A stretch of DNA of 43,409 nucleotides, taken from Bacillota bacterium. GTDB lineage: Bacteria > Bacillota > UBA4882 > UBA8346. The notes under the pieces are model-generated. The model did no database searches and was not told where the DNA came from. It worked only from the letters and a program-made list of their open reading frames with translations. This document shows, one piece after another, positions 17,674 through 26,738 of this stretch (its first letter is position 1; the number at the start of each line of letters is the position of its first letter). The stretch covers positions 1-43,409 of the forward strand of contig JAKPCT010000069.1 in the NCBI GenBank assembly GCA_029553165.1, given 5' to 3'. Made by a program: the position numbers and the translations under genes.

Positions 17674-19398
17674 TCATATTTTGCTGTCCGTCGAATCATT
17701 GTCTTTCAAATAATCTTTTACTTTACTGATTATATCATTGAGATTCCAACGTTCCTCATTGCCAGTATGGCGGTATTTGACTTCCGCCTCACCTTGGGCA
17801 ATTCCTTTGGGACCAAGCGTGATCCGAAGCGGAATACCGATCAAATCAGCATCCTTAAACTTAACTCCCGGCCGTTCATTGCGATCATCGAACAGGACTT
17901 CAACTCCTGCACCCAACAGTCCGTTGTACAGTTGCTCGGCCAACGGCAGTTGATCTGCTCCTACTGCAATCAGGTGCACCTGATACGGAGCAATTGCCAG
18001 TGGCCATTTGATCCCATTCTCGTCATAATTCTGTTCAATTGCGGCAGCCATGGTACGGCTGACGCCAATCCCATAACAGCCCATTATTATTGGTCTACTT
18101 TGTCCTTTGTCATCAAGAAAATTGGCATTGAGCGCTTTACTATATTTGGTACCAAGTTTAAAGATTTGCCCAACTTCAATTCCCCTGGCTTCACTTAAAC
18201 GGCCATCACAATGCGGGCATAATTCACCGCTTTTAACGGTTCGCAGATCAACATATTCAACATTGTTGAAGTCACGATCCGGCTCGACATTCCGATAGTG
18301 GAACCCGCTTTGATTTGCACCGACAACCACTTGATGCAGATCCTTAACGGTTAAATCTGCATAAATTTTTACCTGATATTTTTCTAACCCGACCGGCCCA
18401 ACATAACCAACCGGCAATCCTAAAACTTCATGAATTTCTTCCGGTGATGCCAAATAAAGCTTATTTCCTCCAATTAGATTACCCAATTTGACTTCGTTAA
18501 CTTGATCGTCACCACGGACTAAGACTGCAACATATTCTGAACCGGTGCCATAAAAGAGGGTCTTAACCGTAGACTCCGGTGCCACTCCCAAGAAGGAACA
18601 AACCTGATCAATCGTTTTTTGGTCGGGTGTGGCCACCAATTCCAGCTCTTTAATACTGCCGTCAAATTGAGGAGTGACTGTCTTGGAGATTGCTTTCTCA
18701 ACATTCGCAGCATAATTACAAGTATTGCAGTAGAGAATCAAAGCTTCTCCTGCTTCAGCCAGAACCATAAACTCCTGACTGGAGTTACCGCCGATCGCTC
18801 CGGAATCGGCATCAACCGCTCTGAACTTCAAACCGCAGCGTGAAAATACTCTGGTATAAGCCCGGTACATTGCTTGATAACTCTCTTCCAAACCAGCTTC
18901 ATCAACATCAAATGAATAAAGATCTTTCATGATAAACTCGCGGCCACGCATCAACCCAAAGCGCGGACGGATCTCATCCCGGTATTTATTTTGCAATTGA
19001 TAAAGTCTTAATGGTAAATCCCGATAGGAACGCACGTCATTTTTAACGATGGTTGTGATAATCTCTTCATGGGTCGGCCCTAGACAGAACTGGCGTTGAT
19101 GACGGTCTTCAAGCCGAAACATCTCATCACCATATACATCCCAACGACCACTTTCTTTCCAAATTTCAGCCGGTTGCACAATTGGGAGAGCCAATTCCTG
19201 TCCGCCTTCCCGATCCATCTCTTCCCGGATAATTTTAGCTATTTTGGTAAGCACCCGTTGGGCCAAGGGCAGATAAGTATAGATTCCGGCCGCTGATTTC
19301 CGGATCATTCCTGCCCGCAGCATCAGTTTATGACTTATTATCTCTGCCTCCGCAGGTGTTTCTCTTAATGTTGGTGCAAATAATTGTGATTGCCGCAT
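17674..19398 (-). CDS. proS: Prolyl-tRNA synthetase (bacterial type with editing insertion)
   Basis: A 574-residue class II aminoacyl-tRNA synthetase attaching proline to its tRNA. Motif 2 is present as [25 protein letters not shown] sequence, motif 3 as GCYGIGVSR, with an upstream LGPTHEE segment. The region of about 225-385 is the YbaK-like editing insertion that removes mischarged alanine. The C-terminal anticodon-binding domain runs from YQVHLIAVG to the end. The ATG has a GGGGGT site. It lies 58 bases after ispG and 12 bases before polC. I see no T-box leader. Confidence 0.97.
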   Translation of the reverse strand: MRQSQLFAPTLRETPAEAEIISHKLMLRAGMIRKSAAGIYTYLPLAQRVLTKIAKIIREEMDREGGQELALPIVQPAEIWKESGRWDVYGDEMFRLEDRHQRQFCLGPTHEEIITTIVKNDVRSYRDLPLRLYQLQNKYRDEIRPRFGLMRGREFIMKDLYSFDVDEAGLEESYQAMYRAYTRVFSRCGLKFRAVDADSGAIGGNSSQEFMVLAEAGEALILYCNTCNYAANVEKAISKTVTPQFDGSIKELELVATPDQKTIDQVCSFLGVAPESTVKTLFYGTGSEYVAVLVRGDDQVNEVKLGNLIGGNKLYLASPEEIHEVLGLPVGYVGPVGLEKYQVKIYADLTVKDLHQVVVGANQSGFHYRNVEPDRDFNNVEYVDLRTVKSGELCPHCDGRLSEARGIEVGQIFKLGTKYSKALNANFLDDKGQSRPIIMGCYGIGVSRTMAAAIEQNYDENGIKWPLAIAPYQVHLIAVGADQLPLAEQLYNGLLGAGVEVLFDDRNERPGVKFKDADLIGIPLRITLGPKGIAQGEAEVKYRHTGNEERWNLNDIISKVKDYLKDNDSTDSKI

Positions 19399-19456
19399 CT
19401 AAATACCCCCAATTATACTAATTATAATCCTATCTTACTTTACAGTTTTGTCTGCT

Positions 19457-20521
19457 TCAATTATCTTGCAATAAGATTGCCAGCTCTTCTTTTAAAGCTT
19501 CGATTATTTTATCTTCTGTTACTTTACGGATTGTCTTTCCTTTCCGAAAGATGAGCCCTTCACCTTTTCCTCCGGCAATACCCAGATCAGCCTCTTTAGC
19601 TTCTCCGGGGCCATTAACGGCGCAACCCATTACCGCAATCTTTAAAGGTTTTTCGATGTTAGCAGTTAGTTTTTCAACTTCATCCGCCAATCTTTCAAGA
19701 TCAACCCGGCAACGCCCACAGGTTGGACAGGAGATGATCTCTGCCCCAAACGACCGGAGATTCAGTGCCTGGAGTATTTCCTTTCCGGCCCGGACTTCAC
19801 GGACCGGGTCGCCGGTCAGTGAGACTCTTAAAGTGTCGCCGACACCCTCCCAAAGTAAGATTCCCAGTCCGACAGCGGATCTGATTGAACCACGGTACCA
19901 AGTCCCGGCTTCAGTAATCCCAATATGTAACGGATAATTGCATTGCCTGGCAATTTGTTGATAGGCCCGTACAGTCTTCGCCACTGACGATGCTTTTAGT
20001 GAAATCACAATATCATCAAAATGCACTGCTTCTAACAACCGGACATGACGTAAGGCACTTTCGACCATTGCTTCAGGTGTCGGTCCATTATATTGCTCCA
20101 GTAAATCCTTCTCTAAAGATCCGGCATTAACCCCGATTCGGATCGGAATCCCTTGATCTTTCGCTGCATCAGCCAATACTTTAACCCGTTCTGTACCACC
20201 AATATTGCCGGGATTGATTCGTAACTTGGCAACTCCGGCTTTAATAGCTGTCAATGCCAAGCGGTAATCAAAATGAATATCGGCCACCAGCGGCACTGGC
20301 GTATTGTTAACGTAATATTCCAGATTATTGGCTGCTTCCTCATCAGGAACTGCCAGCCTGATGATCTCACATCCGGCAGCAGCTAATGATTTAATCTGTG
20401 CCAAAGTTGCCTGCCGATCCCTGGTATCGGTGTTTGTCATCGATTGAATCGCGATAGGGTTACCACCGCCAATCGCAACCGGACCAACTCGAATCACTTT
20501 TGTCTTTGAATTACTGGTCAT
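19457..20521 (-). CDS. ispG: 4-hydroxy-3-methylbut-2-enyl diphosphate synthase
   Basis: A 354-residue iron-sulfur enzyme of the MEP pathway converting MEcPP to HMBPP. The TIM-barrel part has IQSMTNTDTRD and LRINPGNIGG; the C-terminal part has cluster ligands in CPTCGRC and the later GCAVNGPGEA. The start is the ATG at 20521, with AGGAG seven bases upstream; the promoter found just upstream would place the RNA 5' end near 20545, so the longer frame reaching 20548 is excluded. It heads a unit with proS and polC. The other MEP gene in the window, dxr, is a few genes upstream. Confidence 0.97.
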   Translation of the reverse strand: MTSNSKTKVIRVGPVAIGGGNPIAIQSMTNTDTRDRQATLAQIKSLAAAGCEIIRLAVPDEEAANNLEYYVNNTPVPLVADIHFDYRLALTAIKAGVAKLRINPGNIGGTERVKVLADAAKDQGIPIRIGVNAGSLEKDLLEQYNGPTPEAMVESALRHVRLLEAVHFDDIVISLKASSVAKTVRAYQQIARQCNYPLHIGITEAGTWYRGSIRSAVGLGILLWEGVGDTLRVSLTGDPVREVRAGKEILQALNLRSFGAEIISCPTCGRCRVDLERLADEVEKLTANIEKPLKIAVMGCAVNGPGEAKEADLGIAGGKGEGLIFRKGKTIRKVTEDKIIEALKEELAILLQDN

Positions 20522-20551
20522 CAGTTGACTCCTCATAGTTCTTCCCAACTG

Positions 20552-20580
20552 ATTATACCATTCTTATGGCCAGTTGTTAA
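20552..20580 (-). promoter_or_regulatory. Sigma-A promoter for ispG-proS-polC
   Basis: On the minus strand TTAACA (20575-20580) and TATAAT (20552-20557) are separated by exactly 17 bases. It lies between the terminator at 20612-20634 and the ispG start, giving a short leader of about 24 bases. Confidence 0.88.
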
Positions 20581-20606
20581 GAAAGGAACGAATTAATTTT
20601 TAAAAA

Positions 20607-20634
20607 AGAAAAAAACCCCTAATCAAGAGGTTTT
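20607..20634 (-). terminator. Terminator after the CxxC-rich gene
   Basis: AAAACCCCT (20612-20620) pairs with AGAGGTTTT (20626-20634), with a G-U pair in the minus-strand RNA, followed by a long T-run. It closes the pyrH-to-rseP block. Confidence 0.85.
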
Positions 20635-20643
20635 ATTCGCCAT

Positions 20644-21066
20644 TTATCCTTTCTTACAGGCATCACACAGTCCGTGATTCTTCTTAACCTGCGCTCCGGC
20701 TTCCTTACCGCATTTTCTGCAGAAATCATTCATTATCGTGCTACTGCACTTGGAACAAAGCCGCGTTTTCCGGACACTTACCGGGTCCGGACGCCCGCAG
20801 GCCACGCAGACACATTCATCACAATATCCATTATGCGCTCTGATCTCTTCCGGTGAAACTTTGCCACACCCGCGACAACTAAACTTACCATCCCGCTTTG
20901 CCTGTAATTCTTTAACACAGAACTCACAGAGATTAAGAGATTTTAAGATCCGGACTTTCTGAACCGTATTGCCGCAACGCGAACAATAGCGTTTCGCTGA
21001 CCGGCCACCAAAGCGTCCCTCACGGTTCGGATCAGCCCAAATTCTTTTTACTGGTTTACGTGGCAT
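20644..21066 (-). CDS. Multi-zinc-ribbon protein with eight CxxC motifs, function unknown
   Basis: A 140-residue basic, cytoplasmic protein with eight CxxC pairs (CSRC, CEFC, CRGC, CDEC, CVAC, CSKC, CRKC, CDAC), enough for four tandem zinc ribbons. The basic N-terminus MPRKPVKRIW looks like a nucleic-acid or ribosome-binding arm. I do not recognise a named family. The ATG has GGAGG seven bases upstream, and this site overlaps the rseP stop, so the two genes are translationally coupled. It is the last gene before the terminator. Its constant company of rseP and ispG suggests a housekeeping role, but that is inference. Confidence 0.8.
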   Translation of the reverse strand: MPRKPVKRIWADPNREGRFGGRSAKRYCSRCGNTVQKVRILKSLNLCEFCVKELQAKRDGKFSCRGCGKVSPEEIRAHNGYCDECVCVACGRPDPVSVRKTRLCSKCSSTIMNDFCRKCGKEAGAQVKKNHGLCDACKKG

Positions 21067-21069
21067 GGA

Positions 21070-22155
21070 TCATCCTCCAAAAAAGCGCTGAATTGATCGT
21101 AAGATATCAGAATAGGCAATCATTACACCCAAGATCAACACCAGCGATAAGCCAACCATCTGCGCCGCTGCTTTCTGTTCCGCAGTAAACTCGCGACGCA
21201 ATAACTTCTCCAAAAGTAAGATTACGATCCACCCGCCATCAAGTAACGGTAATGGTATCGGCAGCAGATTGAACATTCCTAAAAACAGACTGATTTGGAC
21301 CGCTAAAATCATTGTATAATATAAAGGTAATTGGGTATTTTGTTCCATTACCGTAACCATTCCAATCGGCCCCATAAATCCATCTTTTAATTTTCCGGTA
21401 AAGATCAAATAAAATGTCTTCACTGTAGCACTGATTAACTCCCAGGTATAAGAGAATGCCTTTTTAAATGCTTCACCAACTGGCATTCGTTCATAAACCG
21501 CCTGGCGTTCAATCCCGATAAAATAACTTTCCTGATTATAAATCGGAGTAATCTGTTTATTGAAATATTCATTATTGCGGAGAATTTTAACATCTAATGT
21601 TTCCCCTCCATATTTATTAACAAGCCGGGGAATATCAGACCAGACTTTAACCGGTTCATTGTTAATCTCCACCAAACGGTCTCCCGGACGCAACCCGGCA
21701 TTAAACGCCGGAGTACCAGGGATTGCTTGTTCAATCACCGGTTCCTCGTCTTTGATTCTAGACGGTACGCCTACAAATGCCGCTGTAACAAACACCAGGA
21801 TTATGGTTAAAATAATATTAAAAACCGGTCCTGCTGCAATAACGGCAATCTTTTGTAACAACGAAATATCCTGAAAGGTCTTAACTGGTTCAGTTTCAGA
21901 AGTACCTTCCTGCTCTTCCCCTTCCAAAGCAATATCCAGCCCGGCAATTTTCACAAATCCGCCAAGCAAAAACCAGCGAAAAGAGTATTGAATATTATTT
22001 TTAGTTATTTTACCAATCAAAGGTCCGAATCCGATTGAAAATTCATAAACTTTAACGCCGAATAACCGCGCCATAATAAAATGACCAAATTCATGGACGA
22101 CTACTAAAATACTGAGTAATAATACTGTCTGCCAGATCGAATTTAAAAAACTCAT
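21070..22155 (-). CDS. rseP: Site-2 zinc metalloprotease RseP (RasP)
   Basis: A 361-residue intramembrane protease that cleaves anti-sigma factors and signal-peptide remnants in the membrane. The first helix carries the zinc motif HEFGH, followed by FGVKVYEFSIGFGP. A PDZ domain lies around 165-235 (AFNAGLRPGDRLVEINNEPV), and the second zinc ligand is in NLLPIPLPLLDGGW. About four transmembrane helices are visible. The ATG has AGGAGGT upstream. It lies in the conserved order dxr-rseP. Confidence 0.96.
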   Translation of the reverse strand: MSFLNSIWQTVLLLSILVVVHEFGHFIMARLFGVKVYEFSIGFGPLIGKITKNNIQYSFRWFLLGGFVKIAGLDIALEGEEQEGTSETEPVKTFQDISLLQKIAVIAAGPVFNIILTIILVFVTAAFVGVPSRIKDEEPVIEQAIPGTPAFNAGLRPGDRLVEINNEPVKVWSDIPRLVNKYGGETLDVKILRNNEYFNKQITPIYNQESYFIGIERQAVYERMPVGEAFKKAFSYTWELISATVKTFYLIFTGKLKDGFMGPIGMVTVMEQNTQLPLYYTMILAVQISLFLGMFNLLPIPLPLLDGGWIVILLLEKLLRREFTAEQKAAAQMVGLSLVLILGVMIAYSDILRSIQRFFGG

Positions 22156-22205
22156 CAGTGTTACCTCCTATACACCTGATTTATTGCCAATTTTCAGCTT
22201 ACAGT

Positions 22206-23372
22206 TTAGCAATTTTGGGCTAACAACTGCAGCGCTGCTTTTCTGGCCCATTGGTCCGCTCTTAAAATCTCTTCCAAACTGGGAACTTTACTAAAATTCT
22301 CTTTTAAAGAATATCCCATAACTTCAGCTACAATACTACTAATTTGGGTAAACTTGATTTTCCCCCGTAAAAATTCGGCTACGACTGCTTCATTCGCCGC
22401 ATTAAAAATTGCCGGAAGACAGCCTCCGGTTCTACCGGCCTTATAAGCTAATGATATCGCTGGAAACAAATTAGTGTCAACCTCTAAAAAATTAAGTTGT
22501 TTTGCTTTTGTCAGATCCAACTTTGGAAAGCTACTGCTCCAACGTTCCGGATAGGTCAACCCCAGTTGGATTGGTAACTTCATATCACATAGTCCAAGTT
22601 GGGCAATTAATGAACCATCAACTAATTCCACCAAGGAATGGACAATACTTTCAGGATGAATCACCACATCAATCTTGTCGTACTCCATATCAAACAACCA
22701 GTGGGCTTCAATTATTTCCAGCCCTTTATTAAACATCGTCGCCGAATCAATTGTGATCTTCCCGCCCATGTTCCAGTTCGGATGCTTCAATGCCTGCGCA
22801 ACGGTTACATTTTCCAATTTTTCAACTTTGAATCTAAGGAACGGTCCTCCGGAAGCAGTCAGAATAATTTTATTTACCTGTGAAGGTTCACGGCCTTCCA
22901 AACACTGAAAGATAGCACTGTGTTCACTGTCGACTGGAATTATTGCTACTCCATGCTTTTTGGCTTCCGGAATAACGATTGAACCGGCAGCTACAAGCGT
23001 CTCTTTGTTGGCCAATGCAACTCGCTTCTTTGATCTGATTGCAGCCAAAGTCGGTTCAATACCTACCGCACCAACTACCGCGGTAAGAAGCAGTTCAACC
23101 TCGGTGATGGTAGCAATCTCAATCAGTCCGGAAAGTCCGGCCATAACCTGGACATCAAGACCTTTAACAGATTCGACAAGGTCTGAATAACGTTTTTCGT
23201 CGCCAACAGCAACATATTTTGGCCGGTACTGCCTTACCTGTTCCGCCAGCAACTCGATGTTTTGACCTGCGGCAAGGGCAACCAGTTCAAATTTTTCCGG
23301 AAACTGATTGATTACTTCTAAAGCCTGTTGTCCAATTGAGCCGGTAGAGCCTAAGATTGCTAATTTGATCAC
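22206..23372 (-). CDS. dxr: 1-deoxy-D-xylulose 5-phosphate reductoisomerase
   Basis: A 388-residue enzyme converting DXP to MEP with NADPH, the committed step of the MEP isoprenoid pathway. It has the nucleotide-binding GSTGSIGQQAL at the N-terminus, ALANKETLVAAG, the metal-binding PVDSEHSAIFQ and the flexible-loop region with LTASGGPF and HPNWNMGGKITIDSATMFNKG. The start is a GTG (23370-23372) with GGAGTG seven bases upstream; a longer frame to 23417 would overlap the upstream permease gene. It feeds the same pathway as ispG and uppS nearby. Confidence 0.97.
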   Translation of the reverse strand: MIKLAILGSTGSIGQQALEVINQFPEKFELVALAAGQNIELLAEQVRQYRPKYVAVGDEKRYSDLVESVKGLDVQVMAGLSGLIEIATITEVELLLTAVVGAVGIEPTLAAIRSKKRVALANKETLVAAGSIVIPEAKKHGVAIIPVDSEHSAIFQCLEGREPSQVNKIILTASGGPFLRFKVEKLENVTVAQALKHPNWNMGGKITIDSATMFNKGLEIIEAHWLFDMEYDKIDVVIHPESIVHSLVELVDGSLIAQLGLCDMKLPIQLGLTYPERWSSSFPKLDLTKAKQLNFLEVDTNLFPAISLAYKAGRTGGCLPAIFNAANEAVVAEFLRGKIKFTQISSIVAEVMGYSLKENFSKVPSLEEILRADQWARKAALQLLAQNC

Positions 23373-23394
23373 GTTAGATTCACTCCATCTGCTT

Positions 23395-24441
23395 TCAAGT
23401 TTCAGCAATTTGATCATTATCCCAAAATTGCTTCACGATCCGGTAATATCCCCGTAAAACAATCAAGATGATTGGTCCTAATATGATGCCAATAATCCCA
23501 AAAAGCTTTAATCCAACATAGAAGACTAATAATGTCAACAGGGGATGGAAATTAAAACAATCTCCGACAAGCCTTAATTGGACCACTTGCCGGATGAAAA
23601 TCAGTACAAAATAAGAACCAATTATTATCAAAGCCACCGAATACTTCTGAATAAAAAAACTGACAATCGCCGCCGGAATAAAAATCATTCCCGGTCCCAT
23701 AATCGGAATAACATCAAAAACACCTGCTAAAAAACCATAAGTCGCTGCACTGTCAATACCTAATACTCTAAAAGTTATCCAAGTGAAACAACTTGTTAAC
23801 AGTACCAAAGCGAGTTCAACCCGTACAAATTTAGCAACATTCTCAACAATTTCTTCATTAACCCGGGCAATAATTTGATGCAGTCTGCAAGGTATTATCC
23901 GAAGGAACTGTTTTTTGATCAGTTGCTGATCACGGCTATAAAAGAAAGCCGTAACCGCGCCAATTAATATTGAAATCAAAATCTGTGGCAGTTGTGAAAC
24001 AAAACTGACCAGATTAATCAATAGTACCTTCAACAAGTGGTCGACTGAATTATTAAAGGTACTAAGCTGCAACCAACCATCTTTAATCCCGGGAAGGAAT
24101 TGTTGAAACCAAATCGTTATCCGCGCAATTACACTGATAAAACGATCAGTTATTAACTGTGCCTGTGGCAAACAGCGTTGAACCTCAAAATAGATCAGAG
24201 AGATTGTTAAATTTAATAAAGCCAAAATTGTTATTACTAAAATTATTAACGTCACAACAATGGCAATTGACCGGTTTAAATTAAAGACTCTTTCCAGACT
24301 TTCCACAAACGGTTCAATTAAACAGGCAAAGACGATACCGATTAAAAAAGGAGCAATCAATGGGAAGATCAACTTAAAACCCCAGATTAGGCCCCCAGCA
24401 ACCAACAATGACAGCAATACTGCCAGATATTTACGATTCAT
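23395..24441 (-). CDS. AI-2E family transporter (YtvI/PerM-like)
   Basis: A 348-residue polytopic membrane protein of the AI-2E/PerM superfamily with about seven helices. An amphipathic region follows the first pairs, and the family motif GVFDVIPIMGPGMIFIPAAI lies near 238, followed by a QLRLVGDCFNFHP-like segment. Members include sporulation protein YtvI and sodium/proton antiporter-like exporters; the substrate cannot be inferred here. The ATG has only a weak site (GAGTGA). It sits between cdsA and dxr, an insertion in the otherwise conserved operon order. Two identical palindromes lie in its upstream gap. Confidence 0.88.
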   Translation of the reverse strand: MNRKYLAVLLSLLVAGGLIWGFKLIFPLIAPFLIGIVFACLIEPFVESLERVFNLNRSIAIVVTLIILVITILALLNLTISLIYFEVQRCLPQAQLITDRFISVIARITIWFQQFLPGIKDGWLQLSTFNNSVDHLLKVLLINLVSFVSQLPQILISILIGAVTAFFYSRDQQLIKKQFLRIIPCRLHQIIARVNEEIVENVAKFVRVELALVLLTSCFTWITFRVLGIDSAATYGFLAGVFDVIPIMGPGMIFIPAAIVSFFIQKYSVALIIIGSYFVLIFIRQVVQLRLVGDCFNFHPLLTLLVFYVGLKLFGIIGIILGPIILIVLRGYYRIVKQFWDNDQIAET

Positions 24442-24454
24442 TCACGATTCACTC

Positions 24455-24488
24455 ACTTTTAAAAGTTTTACAATACGACTTTTAAAAG
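24455..24488. repeat. Two copies of the palindrome ACTTTTAAAAG in the cdsA-permease gap
   Basis: ACTTTTAAAAG occurs at 24455-24465 and again at 24478-24488, a 23-base period. It could be a pair of operator sites or a mutually pairing RNA structure controlling the permease gene. Confidence 0.5.
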
Positions 24489-24509
24489 CTGCAAACTTAA
24501 ATGTTAAAA

Positions 24510-25358
24510 TCAGATTATTTTGAAATACGGAAACAAATAAACTACTGTATAATAAGCAACCGGCGCAGCTATTAACAGACTGTCGAACCGATCAAGAATT
24601 CCTCCATGTCCGGGTAAAAATGATCCTGAATCTTTTACACCGATATTCCGTTTGATAATCGATTCCACCAAATCACCAAATTGACCGGCAATTACAACTA
24701 AGGTCCCTAAGATCAACAGCGGCAACAAGCTGCGACGGTATAAAAAACCAAGCAAAACCGCGATCACCCATCCGCCTACCAAGCCACCAATTGACCCTTC
24801 AATACTTTTTTTAGGGCTAATCCGCGGTGATAATTTGTGTTTACCAAATTTGGTACCGATAAAGAACGCTGTCGTATCATTAGCCCATGTTACTAAGATC
24901 GTAAATAACGCATACATTCCATTCTCAACCGGTATGTATCTTAACAATAAGATATATGCAAACATTAATCCAATATAGACCGCACCAAACAAATTGATCG
25001 CCACATTATAAAATCCCTGTTCTAAAGATTTACCGCGCAACAATTCATTACCGGCAATAGAAATAAACATAAGTAGCAACGAAAGCGAAATCAGACGCTC
25101 ACTCTTCACCAACGCTTCCTGCTGATAGGAACCGGCAAACTGGTTGATGATATACAAAAATGCAATCATCACTAAGGAACTGGCTACCAAAAGCTGCGTT
25201 TGAGGACGGAAAGACTGTTTCTTTAATAACTCGGCATATTCAAGCAAGGCTAATGTCACCAGTAAGCCAACCGTTAATGTATACCAGATTCCTCCCGCAA
25301 GAATCACTGCTAATAGAACTATGCCCCCTAATGTTCCCGTAATAACTCTTTGAGCCAT
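24510..25358 (-). CDS. cdsA: Phosphatidate cytidylyltransferase
   Basis: A 282-residue membrane enzyme making CDP-diacylglycerol from phosphatidic acid and CTP. It has about seven to eight helices and the family signature near the C-terminus: S-IIKRN-GVKDSG-FLPGHGG-LDR-DS, complete with its metal-binding aspartates. Upstream blocks WANDTTAFFIG and GKHKLSPRISPKKSIEG are also conserved. The ATG has GAGAGGAT upstream and starts 14 bases after uppS. It works with plsY and gpsA in phospholipid synthesis. Confidence 0.96.
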   Translation of the reverse strand: MAQRVITGTLGGIVLLAVILAGGIWYTLTVGLLVTLALLEYAELLKKQSFRPQTQLLVASSLVMIAFLYIINQFAGSYQQEALVKSERLISLSLLLMFISIAGNELLRGKSLEQGFYNVAINLFGAVYIGLMFAYILLLRYIPVENGMYALFTILVTWANDTTAFFIGTKFGKHKLSPRISPKKSIEGSIGGLVGGWVIAVLLGFLYRRSLLPLLILGTLVVIAGQFGDLVESIIKRNIGVKDSGSFLPGHGGILDRFDSLLIAAPVAYYTVVYLFPYFKII

Positions 25359-25372
25359 CAGCCAATCCTCTC

Positions 25373-26134
25373 TTAAAGTTTAAGTCCGCCAAATCTACGT
25401 TCGCGTTTACTATAAAATTCAATCGCCTCAGCTAAATCATCCTTACCGAAATCCGGCCATAATTTATCGGCAAAATAAAGCTCTGCGTAGGCAATTTGCC
25501 AAATCAAAAAATTACTAATCCGGCTCTCGCCACTGGTCCTAATTAGAAGATCCGGATCAGGTTGTCCTTTGGTAAATAAGTGCTCAATAATTTCATTCTC
25601 AGTTATCTTCTCTGGTTCCAGTGTACCAGCTTTTACTTGCGCGGCAACTTTGCGAGTGACTTCTAACAGTTCCGAGCGGCCTCCATAATTAATTGCGATA
25701 TTCAAAGTTAATTTATCATTAGCGCTCGTTTTAGCTTCACAACTCTCCATCATTTGGACCAATGAAGGCTTAAGATTATGTCTTAAACCAATAAAATTTA
25801 ACTTAACCCCCTGTTGGTGAAGTCTTTCGGTTTCATTCTTCAATACATCTTCAAACAGATTCATTAAAAAATCGACTTCTTTAGAAGGCCTGCTCCAGTT
25901 TTCAGTTGAAAAAGCATATACAGTTAAATAGGGAACTCCATAAAGAATACAGACTGTAATTGCATCACGCAAACTCTGCAGTCCGGCCTTATGCCCGGCA
26001 GTTCTGGGTAAACCACGTTGTTCGGCCCAACGGCCATTACCATCCATAATTATCGCAATGTGTTTTGGAATATCGTTCAATTCCGGTTTCACCTGCGGTT
26101 TAAACATTTTTATGATTTTTTCTATTATTTTCAT
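25373..26134 (-). CDS. uppS: Undecaprenyl diphosphate synthase (isoprenyl transferase)
   Basis: A 253-residue cis-prenyltransferase making the C55 lipid carrier for peptidoglycan. It shows IAIIMDGNGRWA (catalytic Asp), GHKAG, AFSTENWSRP, TLNIAINYGGR and the C-terminal RTSGESRISNFLIWQ-AYAELYF block. The N-terminal 20 residues are a lysine-rich amphipathic extension. The first ATG (26134) has no free ribosome site: the only purine-rich stretch, TTGAGGGGG, forms one arm of a strong hairpin at 26151-26171, 16 bases upstream. It lies between frr and cdsA. Confidence 0.96.
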   Translation of the reverse strand: MKIIEKIIKMFKPQVKPELNDIPKHIAIIMDGNGRWAEQRGLPRTAGHKAGLQSLRDAITVCILYGVPYLTVYAFSTENWSRPSKEVDFLMNLFEDVLKNETERLHQQGVKLNFIGLRHNLKPSLVQMMESCEAKTSANDKLTLNIAINYGGRSELLEVTRKVAAQVKAGTLEPEKITENEIIEHLFTKGQPDPDLLIRTSGESRISNFLIWQIAYAELYFADKLWPDFGKDDLAEAIEFYSKRERRFGGLKL

Positions 26135-26150
26135 TATAAATATTATTAAT

Positions 26151-26171
26151 CCCCCTCAAGAGTTGAGGGGG
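26151..26171 (-). promoter_or_regulatory. Hairpin overlapping the uppS ribosome-site region
   Basis: CCCCCTCAA (26151-26159) pairs perfectly with TTGAGGGGG (26163-26171), 9 bp with a 3-base loop. It contains the only GAGGGG stretch before uppS. There is no T-run, so translational or processing control is likelier than termination. Confidence 0.7.
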
Positions 26172-26177
26172 TAGTAA

Positions 26178-26735
26178 TTAAACCTCCATAATCTCTTTCT
26201 CTTTATGTTCAAGTAATTTATCAATCTCTGCAATATATTTATCAGTCAACTTTTGGACTTCATCATGCCCGCGTTTAGCTTCATCCTCAGTTACTTTTCC
26301 ATCTTTCTCAAGAGCCTTAACCTTATCGTTAGCATCACGGCGAATATTCCGAATTACTACTCTCTTCTCTTCAGCTTCTTTCTTCAATACTTTTACTAAT
26401 TCCTTACGACGCTCCTCAGTAAGCGGTGGTATGGGCAGGCGAATAACACCGCCATCGTTAACCGGATTTAAACCAATATCAGATTTCAAAATTGCTTTCT
26501 CAATAGCACTTACTGCAGATTTATCCCAAGGTTGAATCACTAACATCCGGGCATCCGCGGACGTAATGTTTGCTAACTGATTGATCGGCGTTGGCGCGCC
26601 ATAATAGTCAACTAGCACCCGCTCTAAAATACTGGGATTAGCGCGTCCGGTACGAATATTTTGAAACTCTTTTTTAGTCGCTTCAATAGCACCTTTCATA
26701 TGAACTTCGGTTTCATTTAACAATTCTTTGATCAT
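26178..26735 (-). CDS. frr: Ribosome recycling factor
   Basis: A 185-residue cytoplasmic protein that splits post-termination ribosomes together with EF-G. The sequence is conserved throughout, with [22 protein letters not shown] near the N-terminus and the domain I helices [21 protein letters not shown]. Length equals the family norm. The ATG (26735) has GGGGAGG about eight bases upstream and comes 3 bases after the pyrH stop. Confidence 0.98.
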   Translation of the reverse strand: MIKELLNETEVHMKGAIEATKKEFQNIRTGRANPSILERVLVDYYGAPTPINQLANITSADARMLVIQPWDKSAVSAIEKAILKSDIGLNPVNDGGVIRLPIPPLTEERRKELVKVLKKEAEEKRVVIRNIRRDANDKVKALEKDGKVTEDEAKRGHDEVQKLTDKYIAEIDKLLEHKEKEIMEV

Positions 26736-26738
26736 TGA

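Noticed and set aside
19399..19456. T-box or other leader before proS
   Set aside because: The gap is only 58 bases and contains no specifier-like or antiterminator structure.
26151..26171. Hairpin between frr and uppS as a terminator
   Set aside because: No T-run follows on the minus strand and uppS has no promoter of its own, so termination here would silence essential genes.
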